A stretch of DNA of 64,000 nt from Martinezella rhizogenes (GCA_013322215.1 JAAMEZ010000006.1:248001-312000); one strand, 5' to 3'. Positions 42,087-52,383 are shown, counted from the first letter of the stretch. Notes: a model not told the origin generated them from the letters alone. Numbers and translations are program-made.

Positions 42087-43768
42087 GGCACTACTCCCTT
42101 CGGCAGGCGCTTGGCCATGATTTCCAGTAGCACCATCATGATAACGACCATGGCGATGACGATGACCGACATGGCCGAGGCAAGATCGGCGCTGCCGCCA
42201 TCATCGAGATTATAGATGACGACGCCAAGCGTCTGCGTGCCGGCCGACCAGAGCAGCGCCGAAACGGTCAGCTCGTTGCAGGCAATGAGGAAGACGAGGA
42301 TCACCGACGCGCCCGCAGCCGGCGCGATCAGCGGCACGATGATATCGGTCAGCCGACGGAAGAAGCCAGCGCCCGAAAGACGCGCAGCCTCCTCCAATGC
42401 CGGATCGAGCTGCAGAAAGGCGCTCATGACCGGTTTCAGGCTGACGGCGAAGTATGCGGAGAAATAGGCGAGCAGGATGATCCAGATCGTCCCGTAAAGC
42501 GTGACGTTGAGGATCGGCAGCGGTGCCGCAAATACCAGAATGAAGCATACGGCAATGATGATGCCCGGAAGCGAATAGGGGATCTCGATCATGCCGCCGA
42601 CGATGCGGCTCAACATGTCCTTCCGCCGCGTCAGCGCATAGGCCGCAAGCACTGTCACCAGCAGGAGACCAAGGGCTGTCATGCCGGCGAGGAACAGCGA
42701 GTTGGAAAAGGCCGTGCGCGTTATGCTCTGCCGAAACAGGATTTCCGTGAAGGCGTTGAGCGATGCCGTCTTGAAAGTGAGTGGAACCCCATAGGCTGGC
42801 ACCAGCGCGCCGGCAACCAGCGCCAGGAAGGGCGCGACGAGCATGACGAATAGGATGGTGCAGAGCACCGGCAGCGCCACGTAGCGCCAGCGGCCGAGCG
42901 AAAATGCGGCCGTTGCGCCGTAAATGCCGATGACGCGATAATCACGTCCCTTCAAGGCCCTGCCCTGCACGGCAAGCCCGGCAACGGCAATGACGGCGAT
43001 CATCGTCGACAGCACGGCGATATCGCCGAAGGTGCGCGGGCCGAAGCTGGAGAACTTGGTGAAGATCAGCGTCGAAAGCGTATAGATCGAGGCGGGTATG
43101 CCGAGGATCGCGGGAATGCCGAAATTGCCGATCGAGGAAACGAAGGCGATGGCCGCACCCGCGATGACACCGGGCAGAGACAGAGGCAGGATGATATCGC
43201 GGAAAACGCGCAGGCCCGAGGCGCCGGAAAGCCTTGCAGCCTCCACACCATCGCGCGGCAGCGCCATCAGGCCGGCGCGCAGGGCGAGATAGACGAGCGG
43301 TGCATGCTGAACGCCGTAGAGCAGCGCAATGCCGCCGACAGAATAGAGCGGCTGCGGCGAGCCTAGCGGCGGCGCGATATGCAATGCTTTCAGCAGGGGG
43401 CTCGACGGCCCGGACATCTGCACCCAGGCGAGTGCCGTCACTTGCGGCGGGATCATCATCGGCAATACGAAGAGGAAGCCGAGCAGCCCCCTGCCCGACA
43501 GATCCGTCAATGTCAGCAGGAATGCGAAAAGACAACCAAGCAAGACGGAAACGATGGTGCCGAGCACCGCCGTCTCGATCGTGTACCAGGCAGAGCGCCA
43601 GAGCGCCGGATCGGTGATGAGCTCATAGGTACCGCCCCTGAGCAGCGCCTCGATACCGGCAAGCGCCAGCCGCGCCAGCGGCAGGACGCTGAGCAAGAGC
43701 ACGACGGCAACAACAAAAGGAAACAGCCAGGCCGGCTGGCTGTTTCCCCGACGCACATATCCGTACAT
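42074..43768 (-). CDS. ABC permease with two fused transmembrane modules (FbpB type)
   Basis: A 564-residue membrane protein with about twelve helices arranged as two homologous halves. Each half carries an EAA-loop signature: VEAARLSGASGLRVFRDIILP in the first and LEEAARLSGAGFFRRLTDII in the second. Such double-length permeases occur in ferric iron (FbpB/SfuB) importers. It is between the binding protein (17-base gap) and the ATPase (overlap), so all three form one operon. Confidence 0.9.
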   Translation of the reverse strand: MYGYVRRGNSQPAWLFPFVVAVVLLLSVLPLARLALAGIEALLRGGTYELITDPALWRSAWYTIETAVLGTIVSVLLGCLFAFLLTLTDLSGRGLLGFLFVLPMMIPPQVTALAWVQMSGPSSPLLKALHIAPPLGSPQPLYSVGGIALLYGVQHAPLVYLALRAGLMALPRDGVEAARLSGASGLRVFRDIILPLSLPGVIAGAAIAFVSSIGNFGIPAILGIPASIYTLSTLIFTKFSSFGPRTFGDIAVLSTMIAVIAVAGLAVQGRALKGRDYRVIGIYGATAAFSLGRWRYVALPVLCTILFVMLVAPFLALVAGALVPAYGVPLTFKTASLNAFTEILFRQSITRTAFSNSLFLAGMTALGLLLVTVLAAYALTRRKDMLSRIVGGMIEIPYSLPGIIIAVCFILVFAAPLPILNVTLYGTIWIILLAYFSAYFAVSLKPVMSAFLQLDPALEEAARLSGAGFFRRLTDIIVPLIAPAAGASVILVFLIACNELTVSALLWSAGTQTLGVVIYNLDDGGSADLASAMSVIVIAMVVIMMVLLEIMAKRLPKGVVPWRS

Positions 43769-43785
43769 TCCAAATCCGGAGCCGA

Positions 43786-44766
43786 TTACTTCGACTTGAA
43801 GTAGGTGGAGAAGGTCTTCAGGTCCTGATCCGTATTCTTGAGAGCATCGGCGGCATTCAACGGCAAAACCTTGATGCTGTCACGTGCCGGGAAACCTTCC
43901 GGCAGCGGCGTGCCGTTACGGGCTGGGATGTAGCCGAGCTTCAGGAAACCTTCCTGGCCCTTTTCGGAGAGAACGTAATCGACGAACTTCTTGGCGGCGT
44001 CGGCATGCTGCGTGCCAGCGAGGATGCCGACCGGCTCGGTAACGGCCGAAACGCCTTCCTTCGGGAAAACGAATTCAAGCGGAGCACCCTTGGCTTTTTC
44101 GCGGATCGGCATGTAGTCGACGATCATGCCATAGGCCTTTTCGCCGGAAGCGACGGACTTGAGCACGGCGCCGTTGCCGCCGGAAGCGATCGCGCCGTTG
44201 TCAGCGAGGTTCTTGTAGTAGTCCCAGCCGAGGCTGCTGACGCCGGCCAGCGTCTGCGCGTGAATGAGAGCGGCACCAGACGCAAGCGGGCTCGGCATGG
44301 CGACGAGGCCCTTGGCTTCCGGCTTCACCAGATCCTGCCAGCTTGCCGGCTTCATTGCAGCGGCGGTGTTATAGACGATGCCGGTCGTGATCAGCTTTGT
44401 GGAATAGTAATAGCCGTCGGCGTCATAGAGCGAGGTGTCGTAATTGGCAGCTTCCGGCGACTTGTAGGCGAGCAGCTTACCGGCTTCCTTCAGGCGCTCC
44501 AGCGTGACGGTATCGGCGATCAGCAGAACGTCGGCGACCGGAGCGCCGGCCTGCATCTCAGCCTGCAGCTTCGCAATGATCTGCGGCGTGCCGTCGCGAA
44601 CCCAATCGACCTTGATACCGGGATTGGCGGCTATGAAGCCATCGACGGTCGCCTGCGCATCGGCATTCGGCTGGCTGGTGTAGAGGACGAGATCGGCAGC
44701 GTTTGCGGTACCGGAGAAAAGAGCGATGGCCAACAGGCCGGCAAAAGCGGAAATAAAGGTCTTCAT
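43786..44766 (-). CDS. Periplasmic iron-type ABC binding protein
   Basis: A 326-residue protein. The ATG at 44766 has GAGG about 8 bases upstream and begins a signal peptide (MKTFISAFAGLLAIALFSG). The mature part starts ADLVLYTSQPNADAQ and has ADVLLIADTVTLERL and GTGIVYN-like TGIVYNTAA. This is the FbpA/AfuA/FutA style of extracellular binding protein for ferric ion. Tyr residues that could bind iron are present (DADGYYYSTK), but ligand identity is not certain. Confidence 0.87.
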   Translation of the reverse strand: MKTFISAFAGLLAIALFSGTANAADLVLYTSQPNADAQATVDGFIAANPGIKVDWVRDGTPQIIAKLQAEMQAGAPVADVLLIADTVTLERLKEAGKLLAYKSPEAANYDTSLYDADGYYYSTKLITTGIVYNTAAAMKPASWQDLVKPEAKGLVAMPSPLASGAALIHAQTLAGVSSLGWDYYKNLADNGAIASGGNGAVLKSVASGEKAYGMIVDYMPIREKAKGAPLEFVFPKEGVSAVTEPVGILAGTQHADAAKKFVDYVLSEKGQEGFLKLGYIPARNGTPLPEGFPARDSIKVLPLNAADALKNTDQDLKTFSTYFKSK

Positions 44767-44939
44767 GAAAACGTCCTCGGCTAGGTTGCAGGAGGGTTGT
44801 CTAGACGCACGGCTTAACATGATTGTGACAGTTGAATTTGAATAGATTGCCGTTCATATGATGATTGAATCTTGACCATCGTCCTCTCGCACTATTTTCT
44901 GACGCACGTATTTCAGACGGGATCGAGGAGGACAGATCT

Positions 44940-45998
44940 ATGGAATATCGCCTACTTGGCCGCTCCGGCCTCAAAGTTTCCACCATCACCATGGGCACCA
45001 TGACCTTCGGCGGAGTCGGCTGGGCAAAAACCGTCGGCGATCTCGGTGTCAAGGAAGCCAAGAAGCTTGTCGACATGTGCGTCGATGCCGGCGTCAACCT
45101 GCTCGATACGGCCGACGTCTACTCGCAAGGCGCATCGGAAGAAATCCTCGGCGAGATCATCGGCGGCCCGCGCAAGAACGGCGTGCTCATCGCCACCAAG
45201 GCGCGTTTTCCGATGGGTCCGGGCGTCAATGATGTCGGCTCTTCCCGCCAGCATCTCATTCAGGCCTGCGAGGCGAGCCTGAAGCGCATGAAGACCGATG
45301 TCATCGATCTCTACCAGCTGCATGAGTGGGACGGGCAGACGCCGCTGGAAGAGACGATGGAAGCGCTCGACACCCTGGTTCGCCAGGGCAAGGTCCGCTA
45401 CATCGGCTGCTCGAATTTTTCCGGCTGGCACATCATGAAGGCGCTCGGCGTCAGCGAGCGTGACAAGCGCGAACGCTTCGTCAGCCAGCAGATCCATTAC
45501 ACGCTGGAAGCCCGCGACGCGGAAAACGAGCTGGTGCCGATCAGCATCGATCAGGGTCTTGGCATTCTCGTCTGGAGCCCGATTGCAGGTGGCCTGCTGT
45601 CGGGCAAGCACCGGCGCAACCAGGCGACGCCGGAGGGCACGCGCCAGTTCGCCGGCTGGACGGAACCGCCGATCCGCGATGAAAACCGCCTGTGGAACAT
45701 CGTCGATACGCTGGTGGAGATCGCGGATGGTCGTGGCGTTTCGGCCGCACAGGTGGCGCTTGCCTGGCTGATCGGCCGAAAGGGCGTGACCTCGGTCATC
45801 ATCGGCGGCCGCACCAAAGCCCAGTTCAAGGACAATCTTGCCAGTGCCGAATTGAAACTGACCGACGAGGAGCGCAAGCGTCTCGATGACGTCAGCCTGC
45901 CGCCGCTGATGTATCCCTATTGGCACCAGCGCAATACGGCCAGTGATCGTCTGAGCGAGGCCGACCTTTCACTGATCGGCCCGCATCTGACGAAGTGA
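44940..45998 (+). CDS. Aldo/keto reductase
   Basis: A 352-residue TIM-barrel oxidoreductase with the catalytic tetrad visible: Asp and Tyr in LLDTADVYSQG, Lys in IATKARF, His in LYQLHEWDG. The NADP-binding end has SVIIGGRTKAQFKDNL. It is closest in style to the Tas/YajO group. GGAGG lies about 8 bases before the ATG; the longer frame from 44865 is not supported. It is divergent from the iron-type transporter. Substrate unknown. Confidence 0.9.
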   Translation: MEYRLLGRSGLKVSTITMGTMTFGGVGWAKTVGDLGVKEAKKLVDMCVDAGVNLLDTADVYSQGASEEILGEIIGGPRKNGVLIATKARFPMGPGVNDVGSSRQHLIQACEASLKRMKTDVIDLYQLHEWDGQTPLEETMEALDTLVRQGKVRYIGCSNFSGWHIMKALGVSERDKRERFVSQQIHYTLEARDAENELVPISIDQGLGILVWSPIAGGLLSGKHRRNQATPEGTRQFAGWTEPPIRDENRLWNIVDTLVEIADGRGVSAAQVALAWLIGRKGVTSVIIGGRTKAQFKDNLASAELKLTDEERKRLDDVSLPPLMYPYWHQRNTASDRLSEADLSLIGPHLTK

Positions 45999-46019
45999 CA
46001 AAAACTGGATGGCGGCTTC

Positions 46020-46114
46020 GAGCATTTCCGTTTCGAACAGAGGCACGGAAATGCTCAATCTTTTTACTTTCACGCAATTCCAGCAAAACCGCTTCGCACT
46101 TTTGCTGGAATTGC
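46020..46114. repeat. Composite palindromic intergenic repeat
   Basis: Two perfect palindromes are joined by a T-rich spacer. Unit A is a 12-bp stem, GAGCATTTCCGT (46020-46031) with its complement (46045-46056). Unit B is a 15-bp stem, GCAATTCCAGCAAAA (46074-46088) with its complement (46100-46114). I recall this arrangement as a repeated intergenic mosaic element in Rhizobium genomes. Unit A is followed by CTTTTTACTTT and so can also terminate the aldo/keto reductase transcript. A unit-A-like copy occurs at 59779-59815. Confidence 0.75.
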
Positions 46115-47344
46115 TTAGGCCGCCATTGCCCCGATCTCGCCGGCAATCAGCTTGCCGAGCCGCGAGATGCCCTCTTCGATCATCTCGTCATTGGCGCAGG
46201 AGAAGCTGACGCGGAACGTGTTCGCGCCGCTGCCATCGGCGAAGAAGGCCTGACCGGGTACGAAAGCAACCTTTGCCGTTTCCAGCGACCTTGCCAGCAG
46301 CTTGGCGCCGTCCATGCCCTTCGGCAAGGTGACCCAGACGAACATGCCGCCTTCCGGCTTCGTCCAGCTCGTGCCGTCAGGCATATATTTCGCAAGCGCT
46401 GCCAGCATACAGTCGCGGCGATGGCTATAGGTCTTGCGGACCTTGGCGACCTGCGCCTCGAAACCACGCTCGGCGACCTGATGGATCGCGATCTGGTTGA
46501 TCGTCGAGGAATGCAGATCGGCTGCCTGCTTCATCAGGACCAGCTTGCGGATAACAGGCGCATTGGCAACGACGAAGCCGACGCGCAAGCCCGGCGCCAG
46601 CGTCTTGGAGAAGCTGCCGCAATAGATCGTGCGCGTGTCGTTGATGTTGCCCTTGCGCGCGATTTCGAGCGCCAGGATCGGCGCAACCGGCTCGCCGTCG
46701 TAACGCAGCGACTGATAGGCAGCGTCTTCGATGACGGCGATATCGAGCTCTTCGGCAAGATCGAGCAGCTTCTCGCGCCCGGCCAGATCGACCGTCTCGC
46801 CCGTCGGATTGGCGAAATCGGCCGAGAGATAGGCGAATTTCACCCGGCCACCCGCCTGCGAAGCCGCAGCGCGATAGGAATCCGGCGTGCGGTTGCCGTT
46901 CGGCGTCAGCTGATCGTAGGTCGGCTCATAGGCGTTGAAAGCCTGCAGCGCACCGAGATAGGTCGGCGCTGTAACCAATGCCGTATCCTTCGGCGACAGG
47001 AAAAGCTTGCCGAGATAATCGAGCCCCTGCTGCGAACCGGAAACGATGAAGACGTTCTCGAGCTCGCAGGGAATGTCGAGCGCGCCCATCTGTCCCACAA
47101 GCCATTCGCGCAGCGGCTTATAGCCTTCGCTGACCGAATATTGCAGCGCAGCGTTGACCGTTGGACCGGAAAAGATATCGGCATAGGCCTGCTTGAACTC
47201 CGCATCCGGAAACAATGCGGGATCAGGAATACCGCCGGCGAAAGAGATGATATCCGGCCGCTCCAGCAGCTTCAGCAGCTCGCGGATTTCGGAGGCGCGC
47301 ATACGGCTAGAACGCGTCGCAAAGATATTTTCCCAATTCAACAT
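46115..47344 (-). CDS. PLP-dependent aminotransferase (class I/II, 2-aminoadipate type)
   Basis: A 409-residue fold-type I aminotransferase. IISFAGGIPDPALFPD is at the N-terminus. Others are VSGSQQGLDYLGKLFL, TAPTYLGALQAF, and the PLP-binding lysine in CGSFSKTLAPGLRVGFV. The sequence resembles LysN-like 2-aminoadipate and aromatic aminotransferases (MocR-like catalytic domain without HTH). GAGGA lies about 7 bases before the ATG. An inverted repeat lies in its upstream region (47398-47418). The amino donor is unknown. Confidence 0.9.
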   Translation of the reverse strand: MLNWENIFATRSSRMRASEIRELLKLLERPDIISFAGGIPDPALFPDAEFKQAYADIFSGPTVNAALQYSVSEGYKPLREWLVGQMGALDIPCELENVFIVSGSQQGLDYLGKLFLSPKDTALVTAPTYLGALQAFNAYEPTYDQLTPNGNRTPDSYRAAASQAGGRVKFAYLSADFANPTGETVDLAGREKLLDLAEELDIAVIEDAAYQSLRYDGEPVAPILALEIARKGNINDTRTIYCGSFSKTLAPGLRVGFVVANAPVIRKLVLMKQAADLHSSTINQIAIHQVAERGFEAQVAKVRKTYSHRRDCMLAALAKYMPDGTSWTKPEGGMFVWVTLPKGMDGAKLLARSLETAKVAFVPGQAFFADGSGANTFRVSFSCANDEMIEEGISRLGKLIAGEIGAMAA

Positions 47345-47397
47345 GGGGCTTCCTCGTAATTTTTAGTCTTTCCGGCACAAGATCACGCAATAAAAGA

Positions 47398-47418
47398 TAA
47401 GTCAACAATACTGACCTA
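47398..47418. promoter_or_regulatory. Inverted repeat upstream of the aminotransferase gene
   Basis: TAAGTCA (47398-47404) and TGACCTA (47412-47418) are inverted copies with one mismatch, around a 7-base centre. It lies 54 bases before the aminotransferase start codon in a 219-base divergent region. It is a candidate regulator operator. Confidence 0.4.
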
Positions 47419-47563
47419 TTTTGTTGTGACGGTGACAAACAATTCCTGGAAATGGCCGATTTGCGGCTGGCCGCCATTGTGCTGAGACTCCCCCAAAGGA
47501 CCTACACATTTCCCTCTCCAGATGTTATTCTTACACTGCATCCATCGATCGGAAAAAGTAAGA

Positions 47564-47773
47564 ATGAGCACTGCAACCCTTTCCTCAAAATTTCAGATCT
47601 CGATCCCGAAAGAAGTTCGCGAACAACAGCATTGGAGCGCAGGCCAGGAGTTCGTCTTTATTCCCAAGGGCAAGGGCGTGCTGCTTATTCCCGTACCCGA
47701 GCTCGCCGACCTTAAGGGCATGGCAAAGGGTGCCAACCCCAGCAATTATCGCGACCGGAAAGACCGGTTCTGA
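47564..47773 (+). CDS. AbrB/MazE-type antitoxin
   Basis: A 69-residue protein. The N-terminal swapped-hairpin DNA-binding segment reads LSSKFQISIPKEVREQQHW then GQEFVFIPKGKGVLLIPV, typical of SpoVT/AbrB antitoxins. A C-terminal polar tail would bind the toxin. It overlaps the following PIN-domain gene by one base (TGATG). Such proteins neutralise the toxin and repress their own operon. The ribosome site is weak. Confidence 0.88.
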   Translation: MSTATLSSKFQISIPKEVREQQHWSAGQEFVFIPKGKGVLLIPVPELADLKGMAKGANPSNYRDRKDRF

Positions 47774-48147
47774 TGCGCGTCGTTGATAGCTCGGCATGGA
47801 TCGAGTGGCTGACCCGAGGCCCCGCGGTGGATCGGCTCGAAGGCGAGATGCCCTTGCGGGCCGAATGTATCGTCCCCACCATCGTCCAGCTCGAACTCGC
47901 CAAATGGTTGGAGCGCGAGCGCGATGAGGACGCCGTCGATTCGTTCTTCGCCTACACCGCCACCTGCATCATCGCTTCCCTAGACACGACCCTTGCCCGC
48001 CGAGCCGCCGAAGTCTCAGCGAAACACAAACTCGCACTTGCCGACGCGATCATCTACGCCACTGCGGAACTGCACGACGCCGACGTTCTGACGCTGGATG
48101 CTCACTTCAAAGGCCTAGATCGCGTCGTCTATCTTGGTAAGGAATAA
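47773..48147 (+). CDS. VapC-type PIN-domain toxin
   Basis: A 124-residue PIN ribonuclease with the acidic residues in place: Asp5 in VVDSSAWIEW, Glu in QLELAKWLE, Asp in LALADAIIYA and Asp in VLTLDAHF. VapC toxins cleave tRNA or rRNA when freed from their antitoxin. The start codon overlaps the antitoxin stop. No other toxin-antitoxin pair or mobile element is adjacent. Confidence 0.9.
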   Translation: MRVVDSSAWIEWLTRGPAVDRLEGEMPLRAECIVPTIVQLELAKWLERERDEDAVDSFFAYTATCIIASLDTTLARRAAEVSAKHKLALADAIIYATAELHDADVLTLDAHFKGLDRVVYLGKE

Positions 48148-48212
48148 CAGTGGTTCATTCTATCCGCTTGTCGCTATCCATCTCGAATAAAGAAAAATGA
48201 GCCACGGGAAGC

Positions 48213-48800
48213 ATGAGCACCGACCCGACATCGTCCTTCTATACCGACAACGCCGCCGTTTATGCAGCGCGCGACCGCAAGCTGCCGAGACAGAGGCTTG
48301 ATGCCTTCCTCGGCGCCCTACCCGCCGGCGCAGCCATTCTCGAATTGGGTTGCGGCGGTGGTCAGGATGCCGCCTACATGCTGTCCCGCGGCTTCGAGAT
48401 TACGCCCACGGACGGTTCCGCCGAACTCGCTAGAGAGGCAGAAAAACGTCTCGGCAAGCCCGTTCGGATCATGCGCTTCGAAGCCCTGGATGCCACAGAG
48501 GCTTTCGATGGCGTATGGGCGGAAGCAAGCCTCCTGCATGTTCCGCGATCCGTCCTGCCGGATGTCTTCGACCGCATTTTGCGCGCCCTGAAAACGGGCG
48601 GCATCTTCCATGCCAGCTTCAAGGCGGGAGAAGCAGAAGGACACGACAAGTTCGGGCGCTACTACAACTACCCTTCCGCTACCTGGCTTGAGGCTATGCT
48701 GAGCGCCGGAGGATGGAAAAACATCGTCACGACCGAGGCCGATGGCGGCGGCTTCGATGGTGAGCCGACAAAATGGCTCCATGTCAAAGCCCAAAAATAG
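48213..48800 (+). CDS. Class I SAM-dependent methyltransferase
   Basis: A 195-residue protein with ILELGCGGGQDAAYML as SAM-binding motif I, PTDGSAELAREAEKR as the acidic loop, and FDGVWAEASLLHVP. A final FHASFKAGEAEGHD region matches UbiE/tellurite-resistance-like small methyltransferases. There is no helpful neighbour: upstream is a toxin-antitoxin pair and downstream is ilvC on the other strand. Substrate unknown. Confidence 0.85.
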   Translation: MSTDPTSSFYTDNAAVYAARDRKLPRQRLDAFLGALPAGAAILELGCGGGQDAAYMLSRGFEITPTDGSAELAREAEKRLGKPVRIMRFEALDATEAFDGVWAEASLLHVPRSVLPDVFDRILRALKTGGIFHASFKAGEAEGHDKFGRYYNYPSATWLEAMLSAGGWKNIVTTEADGGGFDGEPTKWLHVKAQK

Positions 48801-48801
48801 A

Positions 48802-48827
48802 AAGGCCGGAGCTCTCGCCCCGGCCTT
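48802..48827 (-). terminator. Bidirectional terminator between the methyltransferase and ilvC
   Basis: AAGGCCGG (48802-48809) and CCGGCCTT (48820-48827) form a perfect 8-bp stem with a 10-base loop. On the minus strand it is followed by TTCTATTTTTGG, giving a good T tract for terminating ilvC. Confidence 0.82.
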
Positions 48828-48850
48828 CCATTCCGGCTCTCGCCGAAAGC

Positions 48851-49906
<1,056 letters not shown>

Positions 49907-49914
49907 TTAAATTG

Positions 49915-50565
49915 TCAGACGGTCGCTGCTGCTTCCGCCAATACCTTTTCCGTGCCGTAAAGCTTGAGGAAGGCGCTGACCGCCTTTTCCGCCTGACGGC
50001 TCGTATCCTTCAAACCGGGCTCGCCGAGCAGCATGCGAACATGCAGATCGGAGACGATGAGCCCGTAAAGCGTATGATATGCCTCGTCGGCATCAGTGAA
50101 GCGCAACAATCCCACCCGCTTGCCGGCATCGATGAGACCGATGGCGCGGCGGTCGATCTGCCGGCGCCCGCGCTCCAGCAAAAGCTTACCGAGCTTGGAG
50201 CCGTCACGATTCGACTGGCCGATCGCCAGGCGGTTCAAGGCGAGAGAAACGTCGCCGGCCAGAACCTCGAGCAGATCGCGGGCGAAAATGACGAGATGGT
50301 CATGCAGGCTTGCCGTATTCAGCCGTTCGCCATTGCGCTCGAAGGTGCGCACTTTGCTGGCCTGATAGGTAATCATCGCCGACAGCAAGCCGTCGCGATC
50401 GCCGAACCACTTGTAAAGGCTTTCCTTGGAGCAATTGGCGGCACGCGCGACGCCCGAGGTCGTCAGCGCCTTTTCGCCGCCGTCGACGAGGAGACGCAGC
50501 GCCTGTTCCAGAACCGCGTTCTGGCGCGGCGAAAACTCGCTCGACTGTCCTACTTCGCTCAGCAC
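49915..50565 (-). CDS. TetR-family regulator
   Basis: About 216 residues. The HTH spans ~18-62 (LVDGGEKALTTSGVARAANC, then SKESLYKWFGDRDGLL). The ligand-binding helices follow. The GTG at 50565 is chosen because GGGAG lies 8 bases upstream. The longer frame to 50658 would place a perfect 16-bp palindrome inside the coding region. That palindrome is the likely operator. It lies upstream of ilvC; the effector is unknown. Confidence 0.87.
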   Translation of the reverse strand: MLSEVGQSSEFSPRQNAVLEQALRLLVDGGEKALTTSGVARAANCSKESLYKWFGDRDGLLSAMITYQASKVRTFERNGERLNTASLHDHLVIFARDLLEVLAGDVSLALNRLAIGQSNRDGSKLGKLLLERGRRQIDRRAIGLIDAGKRVGLLRFTDADEAYHTLYGLIVSDLHVRMLLGEPGLKDTSRQAEKAVSAFLKLYGTEKVLAEAAATV

Positions 50566-50583
50566 GATGGCCACTCCCAAATG

Positions 50584-50599
50584 CGTACCGTACGGTACG
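50584..50599. promoter_or_regulatory. Perfect palindrome, probable TetR operator
   Basis: CGTACCGTACGGTACG is a perfect 16-bp palindrome 19 bases before the chosen start of the TetR gene. Its position fits autoregulation by a TetR dimer. It may also affect the plus-strand gene starting at 50806. Confidence 0.75.
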
Positions 50600-50805
50600 G
50601 TTCGTGGCGCTTTATGCAGGACGCCAATGCGGCCGTCAAGCGGAATTCGTTGCTGCACTGCGCCAAAAAGAGAGCGCTTGTCAGGGCAGGCCCATGCCGG
50701 CTAGAGCTTGTCGCTTATCCGCTTCTGTGCTGGAGCCTCCTGATGAAAGTCGAACGGTCGTTGCCTCTCGATATACCAACCATTCTCACGCCATCCAGCG
50801 GCAGC

Positions 50806-51240
50806 ATGGCCGAAGACAAGCAACGCGTGCTCGTCCGTATCGCGGGGATCGGCATGGCGATAGGCCTGCTTGCCCTGCCCGCCTCGGCTCACTCAACGGC
50901 AAAATCAGTCCCCGCACCCGCGGGACGCTATTGCGGCAAACTTCTCTCCAGCGACAAACTGGTCGATGTAGAGACTTCTCTTCGGGTCGACGGGCAAGGT
51001 CACATCTCGGGGACTTATCGCTTCGATGACGATGGAACGACGACGGTCGGATCGGTGTCCGAAGTCGGGACGTCTGGCGGTAGGCAGCGCACGCTGCGCT
51101 GGTTCGACAAATATGGAATGGGGTCGCTGACGATCCGCTTCGCTCCCGGCTATCGTCGCTTCGAAGGCCTGTGGGGACCGCAGGGGGCCACTCCCAGCTA
51201 TACCTGGAATGGCAGTGACTGCGGCGCCCCGATCAGTTGA
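50806..51240 (+). CDS. Secreted hypothetical protein (144 aa)
   Basis: It begins MAEDKQRVLVRIAGIGMAIG with a signal peptide ending near SAHS. The mature domain has two cysteines (RYCGKLL and SDCGAPIS) and beta-rich repeats such as GHISGTYRFDDDGTTTVGSV. The same frame is open far upstream (to 49870), but that part only shadows the TetR and ilvC genes. ATG 50743 is an alternative start. I do not recognise the family. The two Cys at the ends could form a disulfide in the periplasm. Confidence 0.65.
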   Translation: MAEDKQRVLVRIAGIGMAIGLLALPASAHSTAKSVPAPAGRYCGKLLSSDKLVDVETSLRVDGQGHISGTYRFDDDGTTTVGSVSEVGTSGGRQRTLRWFDKYGMGSLTIRFAPGYRRFEGLWGPQGATPSYTWNGSDCGAPIS

Positions 51241-51275
51241 TCGAAGATCACGAGTGTAACGAGTAAGGACGGCAT

Positions 51276-52184
51276 CTATTCCGCAGCGGCAGCACTGCGC
51301 ATCGCCTCGACGTCCCTCAGAGGCGGAAGACCGTAGAGACGGCTGTATTCGCGGCTGAACTGCGAGGGGCTCTGATAACCGACGCGATGGCCGGCCGATC
51401 CGACATCGAGCTGCTCAACGATCATCAGCCGCCGCGCTTCATGCAGCCGAAGTTGCTTCTGATATTGCATCGGCGACATGGCCGTCACCGCTTTGAAGTG
51501 ATGGTGTAGCGACGAAACGCTCATGCCAACGCGTTCGGCCAGATCCTCGATGCGCAGCGGTTGGGCGAAGTTGCCGCGTATCCAGGCAACGGCGCGCGCC
51601 ACCCTGTTGCTCTGGCTCTCGGCCATGGCGACCTGCAGCAGCCGAGGCCCGTTCGGACCGGTCAGCAGGCGATAGAGGATTTCTTGCTCGATCAGTGGCG
51701 CCATGGCCGGAATATCGTCCGGCCGATCGAGCAATCTGAGCAGCCGCAGAGAGGCATCGAGCAGTTCCGGCGATGCTGCATTGACCGCGAGACCGCGCAA
51801 GGGTTCCGCCATCATCGCCTGCCGCGGAATGTTGACGCGCGACAGCAATTCATTCAGCCGTTCGCTTTCGAGCACCATGGAGAAGCAGAGATAGGGCGTT
51901 TCGCTTTGGACATTGGTGACCTGTGTCGACACGGGCAGGTCGACAGCCATCAGAATATATTCGCCGACTCCGTAATGGTAGGTATCGGCGCCGACCGTCA
52001 GGCTTTTGCGCCCCTGAACGACGACCGCGAAGGATGGCCGATACGCCCCGTGTTGCCATACGGTCACGGCCGACTGCCGGTACAGGTTGAGACCCTCTAT
52101 GGGCGTGCGATGTTCCCCGTCTCCGGTGGCGAAACGGGCAACGATGGACGCGAGTTCCTGGTTGGGATTGAAGGGTAGTGTCAT
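51276..52184 (-). CDS. AraC-family regulator
   Basis: A 302-residue protein. An AraC_N-type sensor domain occupies ~20-180. The double HTH follows (IEDLAERVGMSVSSLHHHFK, then VGYQSPSQFSREYSRLYG). It is divergent from a zinc-type alcohol dehydrogenase at 52384, the usual arrangement for regulators of the YqhC type that control aldehyde-detoxifying dehydrogenases. Ligand unknown. The ribosome site is weak. Confidence 0.9.
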   Translation of the reverse strand: MTLPFNPNQELASIVARFATGDGEHRTPIEGLNLYRQSAVTVWQHGAYRPSFAVVVQGRKSLTVGADTYHYGVGEYILMAVDLPVSTQVTNVQSETPYLCFSMVLESERLNELLSRVNIPRQAMMAEPLRGLAVNAASPELLDASLRLLRLLDRPDDIPAMAPLIEQEILYRLLTGPNGPRLLQVAMAESQSNRVARAVAWIRGNFAQPLRIEDLAERVGMSVSSLHHHFKAVTAMSPMQYQKQLRLHEARRLMIVEQLDVGSAGHRVGYQSPSQFSREYSRLYGLPPLRDVEAMRSAAAAE

Positions 52185-52383
52185 GCGCAACCAACTGTTT
52201 TAGAGGGCTTGTCGGGACTTATCTAGGTAACTGCCCGCGACCGCGAAAGGGTGAACACGGAATTAGATTCGCAGGATCGTACACAAAGCTTGCAGGATCG
52301 CTCTAACGCTGTCGCCCGATCCCGTTGCATAGTGCAGCGTCTCAATTCCACTCCCACCCCATCCCAAGATCAAGGAAACTCCC

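Noticed and set aside
45995-47359. 454-residue frame antisense to the aminotransferase
   Set aside because: The minus-strand aminotransferase has all family motifs; this frame has none and runs through a palindromic repeat.
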